Assembly (NCBI RefSeq): GCF_024297185.1
Contig: NZ_JANCTD010000006.1
Location: 302,047-366,046, forward strand
Direction: 5' to 3'
DNA length: 64,000 nucleotides
Origin: Lewinella sp. JB7
GTDB lineage: Bacteria; Bacteroidota; Bacteroidia; Chitinophagales; Saprospiraceae
A program made the position numbers and the translations under genes. Below, in pieces: positions 51,868-60,322 of this stretch; position 1 is the stretch's first letter; each line of letters opens with the position of its first letter. The notes beneath the pieces were generated by a model. That model made no database searches. It worked only from the letters and a program-made list of their open reading frames with translations, and was not told where the DNA came from.

Positions 51868-53109
51868 ATGAAGTTTTTTTTAACCGCCACCCTACTGGCG
51901 ATTACGTTTTTCGTGCCCTTCAGCGGCTACGGGCAAAAACGACTCAACCTCTTTACCGAATGTGATTGCAATAAGACACTCCTCAAACAGGAGCTCAACT
52001 ACGTCAATCACACCATCGACCCGGTCAACGCTCAGGTCAATCTCTTCATCGTTACCAACTATCTCAGCAACGGCGGCCGCGTATACGACCTCCAGTTCAA
52101 GGGCCAACAGGAACTGGCGGGCAACAGCCTCAGCTTCAAGGTTTCCACGACCGTGGTCATGACGAACCTGGAGCGCGACGAATACCTCAACAAACGGATC
52201 GAACTCGGCCTGGCCGGTTTCCTGGCCGGCACCGACTACGCCGATCTGGTGGACCTCACCGCCCAGGCACCCCCCGAACCCGAGGAACAGGCCTTTGAGG
52301 ACCGGGAAGCGCCCCCCGACCGGTGGAACAGCTGGATCTTCGAAACCAGTGCCAGCTTCAGCGCCAACCAGGAAAGTCAGCGCAGCAAGACGCAGATTCG
52401 CCTCGGCTTCGAAGCCGACCGTACCACTCCCGACTGGCGCATCCGGTTCAGCCCCAATTTCTTCTACCGGATCGAAAAGATCCAGCAACAGCAGGGGGAG
52501 CCCATTACCTCCGTGCGCCGCGATCAGTGGTTCAGCGGAAAGGTGGTCAAGAGCATCGGTAACCACTGGTCGGTCGGCGTGCTGGGCAACGCCAATTCGT
52601 CGACCTACAACAACATCGACCTGGGCATCTTCATCGCGCCCGCCGTGGAGTACAACATCTTCGATTACAATCAGGTCCCCTTCAAGGAATTCACGGTCGC
52701 TTACCGCCTGGGCTGGGTGAGAAATACCTACACCGACACCACGGTATTCTTCCAGACCCAGGAGAGCCTGGCCCGCCAGAGCCTTGACATCGACCTGCGA
52801 CTGCGGCAGCGCTGGGGACAGGTGTTCGCCGGCATCTCCGCTGGAAACTACATGGACGATTTCAATAAGAACCGCCTATCTCTGGACATGCGCGCCGACG
52901 TACGGTTGATTAAGGGGCTTTCCTTTAATGTCGGGGGGAGCTACGAAATCATCAACGACCAGATCAGTCTGCCCGCCGGAGAGATTACGGACGCCGAACG
53001 GCTACTCGGCCTGTCGCAGCTGGCCACCAGTTTCAGCGCGAACGTGAGTTTCGGCTTCAGTTATACGTTCGGGTCCCTGTACAATAACGTCATCAACACC
53101 CGATTATAA
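51868..53109 (+). CDS. Outer-membrane beta-barrel protein with N-terminal domain
   Basis: This 413-residue exported protein has a signal peptide (MKFFLTATLLAITFFVPFSGYGQ). The mature N terminus contains FTECDCNKTLLKQELNYVNHT, with two Cys that could form a disulfide. A Pro/Glu-rich linker lies near residue 130-150. The second half is a run of amphipathic strands (SWIFETSASFSANQ, QIRLGFEADRT, WRIRFSPNFFYRIEK and others) ending in SVSFGFSYTFGSLYNN-like strands, typical of an outer-membrane barrel. The gene has a well-formed promoter and is convergent with the 53113 gene across 3 bp. It is not a TonB-dependent receptor. Function unknown. Confidence 0.78.
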   Translation: MKFFLTATLLAITFFVPFSGYGQKRLNLFTECDCNKTLLKQELNYVNHTIDPVNAQVNLFIVTNYLSNGGRVYDLQFKGQQELAGNSLSFKVSTTVVMTNLERDEYLNKRIELGLAGFLAGTDYADLVDLTAQAPPEPEEQAFEDREAPPDRWNSWIFETSASFSANQESQRSKTQIRLGFEADRTTPDWRIRFSPNFFYRIEKIQQQQGEPITSVRRDQWFSGKVVKSIGNHWSVGVLGNANSSTYNNIDLGIFIAPAVEYNIFDYNQVPFKEFTVAYRLGWVRNTYTDTTVFFQTQESLARQSLDIDLRLRQRWGQVFAGISAGNYMDDFNKNRLSLDMRADVRLIKGLSFNVGGSYEIINDQISLPAGEITDAERLLGLSQLATSFSANVSFGFSYTFGSLYNNVINTRL

Positions 53110-53112
53110 AGC

Positions 53113-53556
53113 TCAGTCGAATTGGACGGCTCCTGCGTATTCCCGCCGAAACAGATCGTACTGCTTGCGGGAGGCCACGAACCGCATCCGTCGGCCGAAG
53201 GTGCCCGCGCCGCGCAGCTCCACGGTACACACCTTCAGGAGCAGCCACCGGGTTTCGGAGAAACCGGCCACGTCCTGCCGGAGGTCGTAGCGGGCGGTCT
53301 TGAAGTAATTGCTGACATAGATCGCCTCGCCGTCCGTTTCCACCCGCTTCAGCGGCCAGCACAGCAGCCAGAAAACCGCCAGCCCGGTCAGGAGTACGAA
53401 CAAAATAGCCCACCGCAGCGATTGGAGCGGGACCCCGCCGAAGTAGTGTTCCGGCGCGAACCAGATTACCAGGGTGGCCCCGATCATGACGGTCGTCCAG
53501 AATACCGGTAAAAACAGTTTTAGAAAGAGCGTCAAATTGGAAGAAAGTCTCAGCAA
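53113..53556 (-). CDS. Small two-helix membrane protein
   Basis: This 147-residue protein has two transmembrane helices (about residues 8-32, LTLFLKLFLPVFWTTVMIGA, and 45-66, LRWAILFVLLTGLAVFWLL) and a C-terminal cytosolic or periplasmic beta-rich part, VETDGEAIYVSNYFKTARYD to the end, resembling a PH-like fold. The start is TTG 53556 because no in-frame ATG precedes the first helix. It may be a distant relative in layout of the 41331 gene. An overlapping longer frame in another register (53093-53578) has no such pattern. No function is assigned. Confidence 0.65.
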   Translation of the reverse strand: MLRLSSNLTLFLKLFLPVFWTTVMIGATLVIWFAPEHYFGGVPLQSLRWAILFVLLTGLAVFWLLCWPLKRVETDGEAIYVSNYFKTARYDLRQDVAGFSETRWLLLKVCTVELRGAGTFGRRMRFVASRKQYDLFRREYAGAVQFD

Positions 53557-53590
53557 ACCTGGTAATTTTTAACGACAAAAGCGCGGTCCC

Positions 53591-54220
53591 CTATTCCCTC
53601 ACCTGCTTACTCCCGGCCCCCTTCCGGTAGTAGTACGCCAGTAACAACACCACCCCGACGGTAATGGATACGTCGGCCACGTTAAAAATGGGCCGAAAGA
53701 ACAGAAAGGGATTGCCGCCGATCAGGGGAAACCACTGCGGATAGACGCCGTACACCAGGGGGAAGTAAAACATATCCACCACCCGGCCGAAGAAGAGGGA
53801 CTCGTACCCACCCCCCGCCGGGAGAAATTCGGCGACCGGCCCGTGGGGAGTAGACTGGGAGAACAGGACCCCGTAGAATACGCTGTCGATGATGTTGCCC
53901 AGCGCACCGGCCTCGATGAAGGCGAAGGCCGCCACCAGTAGTCGGGATGCCCGCTGACGCAGGAGTTCCGCGAGATAGTAGGCCAGTAGCACTACGGCAA
54001 CGATGCGAAACAGGCTGAGTACGAGCTTACCCACGCGCCCGCCGAAGCTCAGCCCGAAGGCCATACCGTTGTTCTCGACGAAGTGAATGAGCGCCCGGTC
54101 GGCCCCCAGGATACCGAACTCCTCCCCGTAGTGCATGTGCGTCTTCACCCAGAACTTCAGCGCCTGGTCGAGCAGCAGGACGGTAAAGAGGATCAGGAAA
54201 AGGGTAAGCTTACGCGTCAT
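53591..54220 (-). CDS. lspA: Lipoprotein signal peptidase
   Basis: LspA, 209 residues, is the inner-membrane aspartyl protease that removes the signal peptide of prolipoproteins after lipidation. Four transmembrane helices are visible. Family words are FVENNGMAFG, ALGNIIDSVFYG with the first catalytic Asp, and FRPIFNVADVSITVG with the second. This is the longer Bacteroidota form with an insert (residues 120-160). The start ATG 54220 gives MTRKLTLFLILFTV; the frame continues upstream without resemblance. The gene follows the DksA-like gene on the same strand with a gap of 108 bp, a pairing common in the phylum. It serves the predicted lipoproteins nearby (M48 protease and others). Confidence 0.95.
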   Translation of the reverse strand: MTRKLTLFLILFTVLLLDQALKFWVKTHMHYGEEFGILGADRALIHFVENNGMAFGLSFGGRVGKLVLSLFRIVAVVLLAYYLAELLRQRASRLLVAAFAFIEAGALGNIIDSVFYGVLFSQSTPHGPVAEFLPAGGGYESLFFGRVVDMFYFPLVYGVYPQWFPLIGGNPFLFFRPIFNVADVSITVGVVLLLAYYYRKGAGSKQVRE

Positions 54221-54328
54221 GCGGGGGAAGGGTGGAAACGATGCCCGGAAACAAAACAACCTCCACGCCGGAGGCGAAGAGGTTGGCAATGTACATAATC
54301 GACTTTGTTCGGGGGCAGGCGCGGCGCG

Positions 54329-54703
54329 CTACCGGTTCTGCTTGGCGTGAATGCTCAGGGTAGTGTGGGGGACGATGCGCAGCCGCTCGGCGCTGATCAG
54401 TTCACCCGTGGCCCGGCAGATGCCGTATACCTTGTTCTCGATGCGCAGCAGGGCATTTTCCAGGTGCTGAATGAGTTGCTGCTGACGACTGGCCAGGCGG
54501 TGGGTTTCTTCGTTGACCATCGTGCCTACGCCATCGTCGAGGCCCCGCAACTTTCCGTCTTCGCTGTTGGTCTGCTCGCTGAGCTGATCCAGGTAAAACT
54601 GCAGTTGACGACGGGCCTCACTCAGTTTGGCGTCAATGATGACCTTGAACTCGGCAAGTTCAGCATCGCTGTACCGGGTTTGGGGGAGTTGTTGTGTATG
54701 CAT
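54329..54703 (-). CDS. DksA/TraR-family RNA polymerase-binding protein
   Basis: This 124-residue protein is a DksA/TraR-type regulator, expected to bind the RNA polymerase secondary channel. The helical coiled-coil part (residues 12-90) ends at the zinc-finger region YGICRATGELISAERLRIVPHTTLSI. Classical DksA has four zinc-binding Cys; only one, C96, is present here, so zinc binding is unlikely. The words ELISAERL and PHTTLSI are nevertheless typical of the Bacteroidota subgroup. The start ATG 54703 gives the expected length, and a TATATTTG element lies 38 bases upstream on its strand. Co-transcription with lspA is likely. Confidence 0.9.
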   Translation of the reverse strand: MHTQQLPQTRYSDAELAEFKVIIDAKLSEARRQLQFYLDQLSEQTNSEDGKLRGLDDGVGTMVNEETHRLASRQQQLIQHLENALLRIENKVYGICRATGELISAERLRIVPHTTLSIHAKQNR

Positions 54704-54741
54704 GGTGTTGTCAGGTTATAATCTCATTCGCATTACGCGCA

Positions 54742-54749
54742 CAAATATA
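54742..54749 (-). promoter_or_regulatory. -7 element TATATTTG upstream of DksA-like gene
   Basis: On the minus strand TATATTTG lies 38 bases before ATG 54703. The same octamer drives recA in this window. The nearest TTG is only 11 bases upstream, so the -33 element is uncertain. Confidence 0.5.
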
Positions 54750-54916
54750 CCGTGATTACGCAAGACGTGGTATATCTTCTCCCAATTTAACGTATTGCGA
54801 ATAAAACACGGAATTATAGCCCGTCAGCACCCATTAGTTTTGCCGAACTCCATACATTATTGGGCCACTGTCCGCAACTTCCTTCCCCGAAAGCGGCATA
54901 GCCCCTCCCCCTAAAC

Positions 54917-54924
54917 TCCTTTTG
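54917..54924 (+). promoter_or_regulatory. -7-like element TCCTTTTG four bases before SRPBCC gene
   Basis: TCCTTTTG is followed by CCCC and ATG 54929. It deviates from TAnnTTTG at the second base but has the same spacing as the panB site. Confidence 0.35.
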
Positions 54925-54928
54925 CCCC

Positions 54929-55393
54929 ATGACCCCTCGCCGGCTCGAATCCGTAACCACCGTCCCCCGTTCATTAGCGGAAACCTGGGACTTCTTCTCC
55001 CGCCCCGAAAATCTGGAGAAACTTACCCCACCCGAAGTGAAATTCGAGATCGTTTCCCCCGTCGCGGGCCGCGAAATGTACGAGGGGATGATCGTGCAGT
55101 ATCGCGTCACCCCCTTCCCGGGCTTTACCGCCGACTGGGTAACGGAGATCACCCATATTCGGCACCACGAGCACTTCATCGACGACCAGCGGGTGGGCCC
55201 CTTCGCGCTCTGGCACCATCAGCATCACTTTCGCGCCGTAACCGCCGGCGAGACCGAGATGCGCGACATTCTACACTACCAGGCTCCCCTGCGCTTCCTC
55301 GGCACGATCGCCGATAAGTTATTCGTCCACCGGCAGGTAAAGAAGATCTTCAGTGAGCGGGAGAAGGCCATCCGGCAACTGTTTCCGGCGTAA
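54929..55393 (+). CDS. SRPBCC-family (START-like) protein
   Basis: This 154-residue protein is a member of the SRPBCC/polyketide cyclase-like fold family. It begins with LESVTTVPRSLAETWDFFSRPENLEKLTPP, the typical opening in which a ligand-binding cavity is formed, and has VGPFALWHHQHHFRAV and RQVKKIFSEREKAIRQLF, the last helix of the fold. No catalytic residues can be named. Such small proteins are often called cell-division inhibitor-like or cyclase/dehydrase in annotation, without proof. The gene stands alone between the DksA-like gene (divergent) and a convergent zinc-ribbon gene. The AT-rich repeat at 55394 begins directly at its stop. Confidence 0.85.
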   Translation: MTPRRLESVTTVPRSLAETWDFFSRPENLEKLTPPEVKFEIVSPVAGREMYEGMIVQYRVTPFPGFTADWVTEITHIRHHEHFIDDQRVGPFALWHHQHHFRAVTAGETEMRDILHYQAPLRFLGTIADKLFVHRQVKKIFSEREKAIRQLFPA

Positions 55394-55432
55394 ATTTTAA
55401 ATTTGAAATTGCCAATTTTACATTTCAAATTT
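55394..55432. repeat. AT-rich intergenic motif, copy 2
   Basis: TAAATTTGAAATTGCCAATTT and following words are related in inverted orientation to the stretch at 11748-11790 (AATTGGCAATTTCAAA). The element fills the whole spacer between two convergent genes and contains the inverted repeat AAATTGCCAATTT. It could form a weak hairpin. Confidence 0.5.
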
Positions 55433-55792
55433 CTACTCCACGTACTCCTGCCGCTTGATTAAAAACACCCAATCCCCCTCCTCCACGCGGTAGCCGTAGT
55501 CGTAGCAGAAGTGGTACAGCTTACCGTTCCGCGTGGTGTATTCGTTGGTGAAATACCGGAACTTGAAGCCGCGGTCGATCATGCGTTCGCGGCGCACATT
55601 GGCCTTACCGTCGGGGTTGAGTTGGGCCAGCACGTTGCGGTTGTGGCGCAGAATATTGTTGATGGAGCGCTGAAAGCCCTGCTCCTCCGCTTTCTCGCGG
55701 TTGTGGTGCGCCGAGCGACAGGGCGCGGAGCAGTACTTCTTGTCGGAGCGGCCCGTGTACTCCTCCCCGCATTCGGGACAAATCCGTTTCAT
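55433..55792 (-). CDS. Small zinc-ribbon protein
   Basis: This 119-residue protein starts with a zinc ribbon: CPECGEEYTGRSDKKYCSAPC gives C5, C8, C21 and C25. This N terminus is shared by small Bacteroidota proteins of unknown function. The rest is helical and then beta-rich, ending in YDYGYRVEEGDWVFLIKR. There is no signal peptide. The ATG overlaps the TGA of the upstream methyltransferase-like gene (ATGA at 55789-55792), so the two are translationally coupled. It may act with nucleic acid or as a partner of the upstream enzyme, but neither is shown. The conserved ribbon makes it a real gene. Confidence 0.85.
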   Translation of the reverse strand: MKRICPECGEEYTGRSDKKYCSAPCRSAHHNREKAEEQGFQRSINNILRHNRNVLAQLNPDGKANVRRERMIDRGFKFRYFTNEYTTRNGKLYHFCYDYGYRVEEGDWVFLIKRQEYVE

Positions 55793-56490
55793 GCCGGTAA
55801 ATTAATAAAACCGGCATCGTTTATTAGTAAGTAGTTCCCCCCCGTATCGTGCAGCAGGGGGGCGGGGAACGCGGGAGCAAAGGTAGTTTCGTAATACGTC
55901 CGCGCGGCATTCCGATCCGGAATACTGGAGGCCAGCCGATTATATACCAGGGCGCCGCCCGGTAGCAGACTTTCCTGGCATAGCTCGATAAAGCCCTTCC
56001 CGTCGAGATGCGCCGGTACGTGAGCGTTCTGAAATACGTCGACGCAGATGAGGTCGAACCGCCGATCGTCCATCTGAAGGAAGGTGAGCGCATCCGTTTC
56101 CACTACTTCGACGGGCGATGCGAGCGCGGGCAGACTGTACCGGCTCGCCAGGTCGATAATGGCCGCGTCGATCTCCACGGCCACGTAGGAATACTCCAGG
56201 CCGATATGCTTTTCCAGCAGTTCGGGGATGCTGCCGAGCCCGAGTCCGAGCACGAGCACCGAGGCCCTCTCCGGCAGCCGCTCAAAGTCAAAGACTTCGA
56301 ACAGCTTACGAAAATTGAGGTAGTAATCGCCGAAGCTGTAGATCGCGTCTTCGGCTACCAGCTGCAGGCGCCCGTGCACCAGACAGACCTCCAGGTAAGC
56401 GTTGTACTCCGAAGCGGTTGTTTCCAGTCGTTGTTCCCAGAGGTAGCTGAGCCAGTAGCGCAGGCGGGAAATGTGGGCGGGTTTACTCAT
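55789..56490 (-). CDS. Spermidine synthase-like SAM-dependent methyltransferase-fold protein
   Basis: This 233-residue protein has the Rossmann-fold signature of spermidine synthase-like and SAM-dependent transferases: [19 protein letters not shown] near residue 75, [16 protein letters not shown] for the acidic ribose-binding residue, [27 protein letters not shown] and [12 protein letters not shown]. The N-terminal part has short beta strands ([16 protein letters not shown]) like the spermidine synthase tetramerisation region. Full-length spermidine synthases are longer and have an additional aminopropyl-acceptor motif (DGxxQ), which I do not see. The product is therefore uncertain. ATG 56490 is chosen over the longer frame. 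It is coupled to the zinc-ribbon gene. Confidence 0.82.
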   Translation of the reverse strand: MSKPAHISRLRYWLSYLWEQRLETTASEYNAYLEVCLVHGRLQLVAEDAIYSFGDYYLNFRKLFEVFDFERLPERASVLVLGLGLGSIPELLEKHIGLEYSYVAVEIDAAIIDLASRYSLPALASPVEVVETDALTFLQMDDRRFDLICVDVFQNAHVPAHLDGKGFIELCQESLLPGGALVYNRLASSIPDRNAARTYYETTFAPAFPAPLLHDTGGNYLLINDAGFINLPA

Positions 56491-56604
56491 TCGGCCCCCA
56501 AAATACGGCGGCCCCACCCGTCCATTTTCCATTCCGCTAACTCAACCCGTAATACCTTGCGGCGTTATCCCTTGAGATTTAATCCACCCAAAGTAATTCC
56601 CAGC

Positions 56605-57885
56605 ATGAGCATCGTCGAAATGAAAGTACCCGTTATCGGGGAATCGGTAACCGAAGTCACCCTCTCCGAATGGCTGAAGGGCGACGGCGATTACGTCGAA
56701 CTCGACGAGCCCATCTGTGAATTCGAATCGGATAAGGCCACGCTGGAATTCCCGGCCGAAGCCTCCGGCAAACTGATCTACGTCGCCGGAGAGGGAGACG
56801 ACCTCAAGATCGGAGCCCTGGTGGCCAAGATCGATACCTCGGCCGCCGGAGAAGGCGGGGGCAGCCCGGCGCAGTCCGAAAAGTCCGCGGCAGATACCCC
56901 GGCCGCGCCCGCCCCGGCCGCTCAGTCACAACCGCAGCCGCAGTCGTCGGAATCTTACGCCACCGGCACTCCGAGCCCGGCCGCCGGCAAAATTCTACGC
57001 GAAGGAAACGTCGATCCCAAAACGGTGAACGGTACGGGCCGCGACGGACGCATCACGAAAGCCGATGCGGTATCCGCCGCCGCCGCCGAGGGTGACCGTA
57101 AACCCGCTCCCGCCGCGGAAAGCAAATCGGGCGGTAAGCAGCAGGCGCCCGCGCCCGCCGCGCCCCAGGAAGCCTTCAGCCGTAACGTACGGACGGAAAA
57201 GATGAGCCGGATGCGGCGCACCATCGCCAGCCGCCTGGTGAGCGCCAAGAACGAAACGGCCATGCTCACCACCTTTAACGAGGTTGACCTGAGTGCCGTC
57301 ATGGAACTCCGGCAAAAGGTGCAGGACAAGTTCGTAAAGAAGCACGGCGTGAAGCTGGGTTTCATGTCCATCTTCGCCAAGGCCTGTGCCCAGGTGCTTA
57401 TGGAGATGCCCGACGTGAATGCGCACATCGGCGACGACGAGAAGGAACTGACCTACCACGACTACGTGGACATCAGTTTCGCGGTTTCCACGCCCACCGG
57501 GCTCGTCGTCCCCCCCATCCACAACATCGAGTCGCTGCACTTTGCCGACATCGAGAAGAAGCTGAAGGAGCTTGCCGCCAAGGCCCGCGACAATAAGTTG
57601 AGCATCGAGGAAATGACGGGCGGCACCTTCACCATCACCAACGGTGGTGTATTCGGCAGTATGATGAGTACCCCCATCATCAATAAGCCCCAGTCGGCCA
57701 TTCTCGGCATGCACAACATCATCGAGCGCCCCATTGCCGTCGACGGACAAGTCGTCATTCGGCCCATGATGTACATCGCCCTCAGTTACGATCACCGCGT
57801 TATTGACGGCAGCAGCTCGGTTACCTTCCTGGTCAAGGTTAAGGAACTGCTCGAGGACCCCACCCTCCTCCTGCTCGGCCTTTAG
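56605..57885 (+). CDS. odhB: Dihydrolipoyllysine succinyltransferase, E2 of 2-oxoglutarate dehydrogenase
   Basis: This 426-residue E2 protein carries acyl groups between E1 and CoA in the TCA cycle. A lipoyl domain occupies residues 1-78, with the lipoyl lysine in [11 protein letters not shown] Pro/Ala/Gln-rich flexible linker follows (79-113), then an E3-binding domain (about 118-155, [15 protein letters not shown] and [13 protein letters not shown]) and the catalytic domain (195-426) with SYDHRVIDG, the His-Asp signature. [26 protein letters not shown] fits the succinyltransferase rather than the acetyltransferase group. The sucA/odhA gene is not next to it. The start ATG 56605 gives the exact [19 protein letters not shown] terminus. 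Confidence 0.94.
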   Translation: MSIVEMKVPVIGESVTEVTLSEWLKGDGDYVELDEPICEFESDKATLEFPAEASGKLIYVAGEGDDLKIGALVAKIDTSAAGEGGGSPAQSEKSAADTPAAPAPAAQSQPQPQSSESYATGTPSPAAGKILREGNVDPKTVNGTGRDGRITKADAVSAAAAEGDRKPAPAAESKSGGKQQAPAPAAPQEAFSRNVRTEKMSRMRRTIASRLVSAKNETAMLTTFNEVDLSAVMELRQKVQDKFVKKHGVKLGFMSIFAKACAQVLMEMPDVNAHIGDDEKELTYHDYVDISFAVSTPTGLVVPPIHNIESLHFADIEKKLKELAAKARDNKLSIEEMTGGTFTITNGGVFGSMMSTPIINKPQSAILGMHNIIERPIAVDGQVVIRPMMYIALSYDHRVIDGSSSVTFLVKVKELLEDPTLLLLGL

Positions 57886-57907
57886 GATTAATTGCAGACT
57901 CAGGGAC

Positions 57908-57943
57908 CGGGGATACGGAGACTAATAAATCTCGATATCCCCG
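57908..57943. terminator. Inverted repeat between convergent odhB and DUF4097 genes
   Basis: CGGGGATACGGAGA (57908-57921) and TCTCGATATCCCCG (57930-57943) form 14-bp arms with two mismatches around an 8-nt loop. It has no long T-run but lies exactly at the convergent ends, with the minus-strand stop in the loop, so it may end transcripts from both sides. Confidence 0.5.
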
Positions 57944-59055
57944 TAGCTCGTACTTATCCGGATGGTCCCCTTACCCTTGCCGGCCTTAGTGCCCTTCACG
58001 TACTCCCGGCCGCTATCGCTGCCGATGTTCCGGGACGATAGACCCGCGGTCGGAGCGTCGATGTCACCGTACTTGGCGTCCAGATCCAGGGAATATCCCG
58101 CGTCGTCGGCGACGTTGATCTGCACGTCGGTGTAGGCGGCCCGGATAACTACCCGCTCGAACCCGGCGGTGAGCTGATCGACGTCGATGTCGCCGTAGTT
58201 GCAGCTGGCCTCCAGGACCTGCGTTACGGTGCCGAAGTTGAAGTCGGAGTAGTTGCCGTCCACGAATACGCGATTAGCGCGCTCGATGGATAGGTCATTG
58301 TAGTTCCCGTCGAAGTACACGTCGGTGGCGGATTCCACCTCGATTTCCTCGTACCCGACATCCAGGCGAAGCTCGCCCATTTTGCCGAACCGGACGTCGC
58401 TGTAGCGACCGTCGTAGCGCAGGTCTCCTCCGTTGCGGACCCAGCCCTCGCTGTACCGCATCTTTACGGAGCTTCCGTTGCCGACCTGTTCCAGACGTGC
58501 CGAGCCGTAGCTGACGGAGACCGTGCTCCGGTTGGTCAGGCGGTCGGCGACCAGGTCACCGTAAGCGACGTCGAGGAGTACTTCGCCGTTCAGGTTCGGC
58601 AGGGCTACGTCGCAGTATTTGGCCTCCACGTTCAGGTTCACGCTTTCCGGCATGCTGACGGTGTAGAATATTTTGAAGTCTTCCGTGTTGCTGCCCCCGC
58701 CGAAGAAATAGTCGAACCAGTTGCCGCTTTTTCCTCCGGAGTTTATGGAGGTGACGGCGGATACGGTATTGTTCCCGCCGGTCAGGCGGATATCGATGCG
58801 GGAGAGTACTTTCTGGAAGTCGGATTCATTGCGGGCCGTGACCCGAATGAGTACGTCGACCTTCACCCGGGCTTGGTTCCAGGTCACGACTTTGATCTCG
58901 CCGTAGCGGTTATTCAGTTCTACGCGGCCGTCGTTTCTGATGGGGAAGGTTTCGGAAATTCGCTTTTCGAAGTCACCGGCGGTCCGGCCGGCCCAGCCCG
59001 GCAGGGAGAGCAGCAGGAACAGCAGGAGCAGGACGAGAGTAGGTTTAGCTTTCAT
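57922..59055 (-). CDS. Exported DUF4097-like beta-repeat protein
   Basis: This 377-residue protein has a signal peptide (MKAKPTLVLLLLFLLLSLPGWAG) and a mature part that is a long run of short beta strands with recurring Gly-Asp, as in RYGEIKVV, AKYCDVALP, AYGDLVAD, KYGDIDAP and SYGDIEIY. This is the pattern of DUF4097/adhesin-like right-handed beta-helix proteins, which often follow anti-sigma genes. It overlaps the end of the anti-sigma-like gene by 11 bp, so it is the last gene of a three-gene operon. It is probably exported and may sense or modify envelope stress. Function unknown; the beta-helix fold is inferred from the pattern. Confidence 0.85.
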   Translation of the reverse strand: MKAKPTLVLLLLFLLLSLPGWAGRTAGDFEKRISETFPIRNDGRVELNNRYGEIKVVTWNQARVKVDVLIRVTARNESDFQKVLSRIDIRLTGGNNTVSAVTSINSGGKSGNWFDYFFGGGSNTEDFKIFYTVSMPESVNLNVEAKYCDVALPNLNGEVLLDVAYGDLVADRLTNRSTVSVSYGSARLEQVGNGSSVKMRYSEGWVRNGGDLRYDGRYSDVRFGKMGELRLDVGYEEIEVESATDVYFDGNYNDLSIERANRVFVDGNYSDFNFGTVTQVLEASCNYGDIDVDQLTAGFERVVIRAAYTDVQINVADDAGYSLDLDAKYGDIDAPTAGLSSRNIGSDSGREYVKGTKAGKGKGTIRISTSYGDIEIY

Positions 59056-59761
59056 TAGTCGAAGGAGTTGTCCGGGGCAATTGACCGCCGGGGACGGTGG
59101 GGTTTGGGAAGTGTTGTTGAATGCGCAGCAGAATGTCCAATTTGGTCCGGTACGTTTCGATGAGTTTATTCACCAAAACGGGGCGCTGGCTGACGGGTAC
59201 TTCGAGCAGTTCGGCCCGAATTTGTGCGGTTGCTTCGTCGAGCAGCTCCAGATCCTGGCGCAGCTGCGGGTCGTGGTTCACCTGGCTGACCTTCGTGAAC
59301 TCGTTGGAAATACGCTGGCGGTAGAACCGCTCGGCCTCGGCCAGTTCGGGATTCATTTTCTCCAGTTGCAGGGCGATGCGTTCGTCCTGCCCGGCCTGGT
59401 AGCCGGCGCGGTTGCCGAAATTGTAGGCGAAAAACATCAGCAGTAAGCAGGCCGCGATGGCACTGAGGTAGCGGATGACGCGCAGCCCGCCGCCGGTCAC
59501 CGCGACCAGTTTCCGTGGCCGTACCGCGGTGCCCGTAGTTGAGCGGGAGTCGGAGGCGATCCGTTCGAACAGTTGAGGCGGCGGCGTAGCGTTGTCGAAG
59601 GCGTCCCGGTGAGTGGCCACGAACCCTTCGAGGGGATCGATGGCGCCGTCACCCTCGCTGATAGAGGCGGCAATCCGGTCCCAGAGGCCGCTCGGTGGAT
59701 GATCTCCGTCGAACTCCTCCCGGTGGTCCTGGATGAAGTCTTTTAGCTTATCGTTTTGCAT
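59045..59761 (-). CDS. Membrane anti-sigma factor-like protein
   Basis: This 238-residue protein has an N-terminal cytoplasmic part (residues 1-95), a single transmembrane helix (about 98-118, YLSAIAACLLLMFFAYNFG), then an extracytoplasmic helical part with PELAEAERFYRQRISNEF, resembling the coiled coils of envelope stress sensors. Near the N terminus DKLKDFIQDHREEFDGDHPPSGLW and DPLEGFVATHRDAFDNATPPPQLF repeat one pattern twice, each given as a 24-residue unit. The gene starts 6 bp after the ECF sigma stop, so it is cotranscribed with it, and it is likely to hold the sigma factor inactive. No classical zinc anti-sigma motif (HxxxCxxC) is present. Confidence 0.85.
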   Translation of the reverse strand: MQNDKLKDFIQDHREEFDGDHPPSGLWDRIAASISEGDGAIDPLEGFVATHRDAFDNATPPPQLFERIASDSRSTTGTAVRPRKLVAVTGGGLRVIRYLSAIAACLLLMFFAYNFGNRAGYQAGQDERIALQLEKMNPELAEAERFYRQRISNEFTKVSQVNHDPQLRQDLELLDEATAQIRAELLEVPVSQRPVLVNKLIETYRTKLDILLRIQQHFPNPTVPGGQLPRTTPSTNES

Positions 59762-59767
59762 GACGGT

Positions 59768-60322
59768 TTAATTAGCGGTTAGCAGTTGCGCCAGGCGCTT
59801 ACGCGCCCGACTGTACTGAGACTTCGAGGTTCCGGGGCTGATGCCCATGATCTGGGCGATCTCCTCGTGGTCGTACCCCTCAAAAAGGTAGAGGGTAAGG
59901 ACGACCCGGTACCCCTCGCTCAGTCGCATGACCCCCTCCCGAATACGCTCGACGGTATAGTTGACCTCCTCACAGGAGGGAGGGTCTTCTACGGCCGCCG
60001 CTTCGTGACGAACGGGGTCGAAATCCGTAGTGAGGAGCCGCCGCTTCTTGAGGTGATCGATGCAGCGGTTCACTACGATCCGTTTAATCCAGGCGCTGAT
60101 CGACGCTTCGAAGTTGAACGTGTGGATCTTGGCGAAGATCTGTACGAAGGCAACCTGAAGCACGTCCTCGGCGTCGTGGGTATGCCGCAGCATTCTGAGG
60201 CAAAGGTTGTACATGGGTTTGGCGTAGTGTCCATAGAGCTGCCGCTGGGCGTTGCGGTCCCTACGTTGACATCCGAGAACGAGGTCGCGGTGGGTATCGC
60301 GGTAATCGGCGGCGGTCGGCAT
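59768..60322 (-). CDS. ECF-type RNA polymerase sigma factor
   Basis: This 184-residue protein is a group 4 sigma factor. Region 2 includes PMYNLCLRMLRHTHDAEDVLQVAFVQIFAKI, given as residues 38-68, in which DAEDVLQ is the core-binding motif. Region 4 has GYRVVLTLYLFEGYDHEEIAQIMG and ISPGTSKSQYSRARKRLAQLL, the helix-turn-helix that recognises the -35 element. There is no C-terminal extension. ATG 60322 is chosen; the frame to 60349 adds nine residues without support. It heads the sigma, anti-sigma, DUF4097 operon. Its promoter may be its own target but no sequence repeat shared with other promoters was identified. Confidence 0.93.
   Translation of the reverse strand: MPTAADYRDTHRDLVLGCQRRDRNAQRQLYGHYAKPMYNLCLRMLRHTHDAEDVLQVAFVQIFAKIHTFNFEASISAWIKRIVVNRCIDHLKKRRLLTTDFDPVRHEAAAVEDPPSCEEVNYTVERIREGVMRLSEGYRVVLTLYLFEGYDHEEIAQIMGISPGTSKSQYSRARKRLAQLLTAN

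Noticed and set aside
56008..56604. N-terminal extension of the odhB frame
   Set aside because: The frame stays open upstream but runs antisense to the methyltransferase gene; the E2 N terminus at 56605 is exact.
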